Source of the DNA: JACKAN01 sp964502735
GTDB lineage: Bacteria; Bdellovibrionota; Bdellovibrionia; Bdellovibrionales; UBA1609
Reading direction: 5' to 3'
Length of the DNA: 25,305 bases
Assembly: GCA_964502735.1 (NCBI GenBank)
Contig: CAZCYD010000046.1
Span: forward strand, 1-25,305
Shown here: positions 24,560 to 25,305 of the stretch, one piece after another
Layout of the letters: each line of letters starts with the position of its first letter
How positions within the stretch are numbered: position 1 is the stretch's first letter
The notes under the pieces: generated by a model
Seen by the model: the letters and a program-made list of their open reading frames with translations, nothing else
Told to the model about the DNA's origin: nothing
Database searches by the model: none
Made by a program: the position numbers and the translations under genes

Positions 24560-25276
24560 ATGAAGAACCTTATAGTTGTAGTCTTATTTACCTTTGTAGC
24601 GGTGGTTGCATCTGCCGTAGAAAGGTCAGTTCACATTCCGATCGTGAATGGAGAGGTCCTTTTGGTTAACAGTTCTCCAGTTACGGTGTATTACTCTGTA
24701 GTTTGTGTAGATAGAGTAACAAAAGTCAATGTGGTCAGTCCTAGTACGGGATTATCAGTGCCATCTAAAGAAAGCGTATCTATTCGGCCAGGGGGAACTG
24801 GCTGTACGAATGGAGCTACGGCCAGTCATACAACTGCGGAGGGAGTAGTATTTTGTTCTAAATCAGGAACAGATTATGCATCGGCGGCAAGTTTGTGTTT
24901 AGGTCAAATGTGCACTTTCCAGAAACTTAATGATCTTGGTGTTTCACATTTTGCCTCAGGTATACCAATGGAGCATTGGATGAGCACGGGGGAGACTGGA
25001 ACTTGGTCAACATGTAACTCTGCGTGTGACCTGGCAAATACTGAGGCCCCTGTCGCGGATGGAGGGAATTCTGCTACATGTTATTCTCAAGCGGGTGGTG
25101 CAGGAGTTGCGGGGCCAGCTTGTCACTCACATAATAAAACAGATAGCAGTGTTATGGGTGCCGTGTGCTGTCCAACAAATAATGGGAGCGTCACCTGCGA
25201 GGTTAAGATTGAATCTTCGACATCACAAGATGGCTTTTTGCAAAGTCCAAACTTTAAGTCGAACACCCCCTTCTAG
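24560..25276 (+). CDS. Cys-rich secreted orphan protein
   Basis: 238 aa. AAAGGAG precedes ATG 24560 at good spacing. Signal peptide cut after VASA. There are about 14 cysteines in the mature part, including CSTNAC-like CNSAC, CYSQ, CHSH and CCPTN, so several disulphides are likely in the periplasm or outside. No lipobox and no membrane anchor. The region around GVSHFASGIPMEHWMS and TGTWSTC is the most ordered part; Gly/Ala/Thr-rich loops surround it. I do not recognise the family. It closes the run of three exported proteins; the last 29 bases of the window show nothing. Confidence 0.8.
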   Translation: MKNLIVVVLFTFVAVVASAVERSVHIPIVNGEVLLVNSSPVTVYYSVVCVDRVTKVNVVSPSTGLSVPSKESVSIRPGGTGCTNGATASHTTAEGVVFCSKSGTDYASAASLCLGQMCTFQKLNDLGVSHFASGIPMEHWMSTGETGTWSTCNSACDLANTEAPVADGGNSATCYSQAGGAGVAGPACHSHNKTDSSVMGAVCCPTNNGSVTCEVKIESSTSQDGFLQSPNFKSNTPF

Positions 25277-25305
25277 AGAGGTGCCAGGCCCTAAGTTGCA
25301 CCGCA

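Overview
The window looks like a draft-assembly contig from a Gram-negative, predatory- or deltaproteobacterium-like organism, and Bdellovibrionota is my best guess. The supports are a moderately AT-rich genome, an unusual number of lipoproteins and secreted orphan proteins, an OxyR/Dps pair, and a tmRNA whose tag appears to start with glycine. The lineage is inferred, not demonstrated. No CRISPR array, prophage, insertion sequence or rRNA/tRNA cluster is visible.

Layout. 39-390 (-) is tmRNA (ssrA) with its own sigma70-type promoter. 555-2806 (+) is a two-gene ABC importer of the glycine betaine/quaternary amine family, with the binding protein fused ahead of the permease. 2837-4516 (-) is an exported orphan protein. 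4769-5545 (+) is a pirin of the YhhW type carrying a four-unit 15-nt repeat insertion. 5640-6743 (-) is a lipoprotein metallo-beta-lactamase-fold hydrolase. 7074-8405 (+) is a lipoprotein alkaline phosphatase that can only be complete if translation starts at CTG. 8429-8971 (-) is a small outer-membrane barrel-like protein. 9395-11511 (+) is a secreted phospholipase-D-family gene broken by a stop codon and a frameshift.

11539-13027 (-) holds dps followed by oxyR, an oxidative stress unit. 13359-13703 (+) is a DUF486 membrane protein. 13787-17167 (+) is a giant beta-propeller-repeat protein of 21 repeat units, lacking a recognisable N-terminus and split by one in-frame TGA. 17276-19128 (-) is a DEAD-box RNA helicase with a long Ser/Arg-rich tail; a 100-N gap lies in the tail, but its flanks are the same 55 bp, so the gap is an unmerged overlap. 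19477-21377 (-) carries a NadD-like adenylyltransferase with a signal peptide, followed by a deoxyhypusine-synthase-family protein. 21772-25276 (+) is a run of three exported proteins: a trypsin-fold lipoprotein lacking all three catalytic residues, an orphan lipoprotein and a Cys-rich secreted protein.

The most valuable points are the helicase assembly correction, the exported NadD next to an NAD-dependent-family enzyme, the catalytically dead trypsin-like lipoprotein, the CTG-start phosphatase and the 21-unit propeller. Several genes between 7 and 18 kb carry lesions, so consensus error should be excluded before biological meaning is drawn from the breaks.
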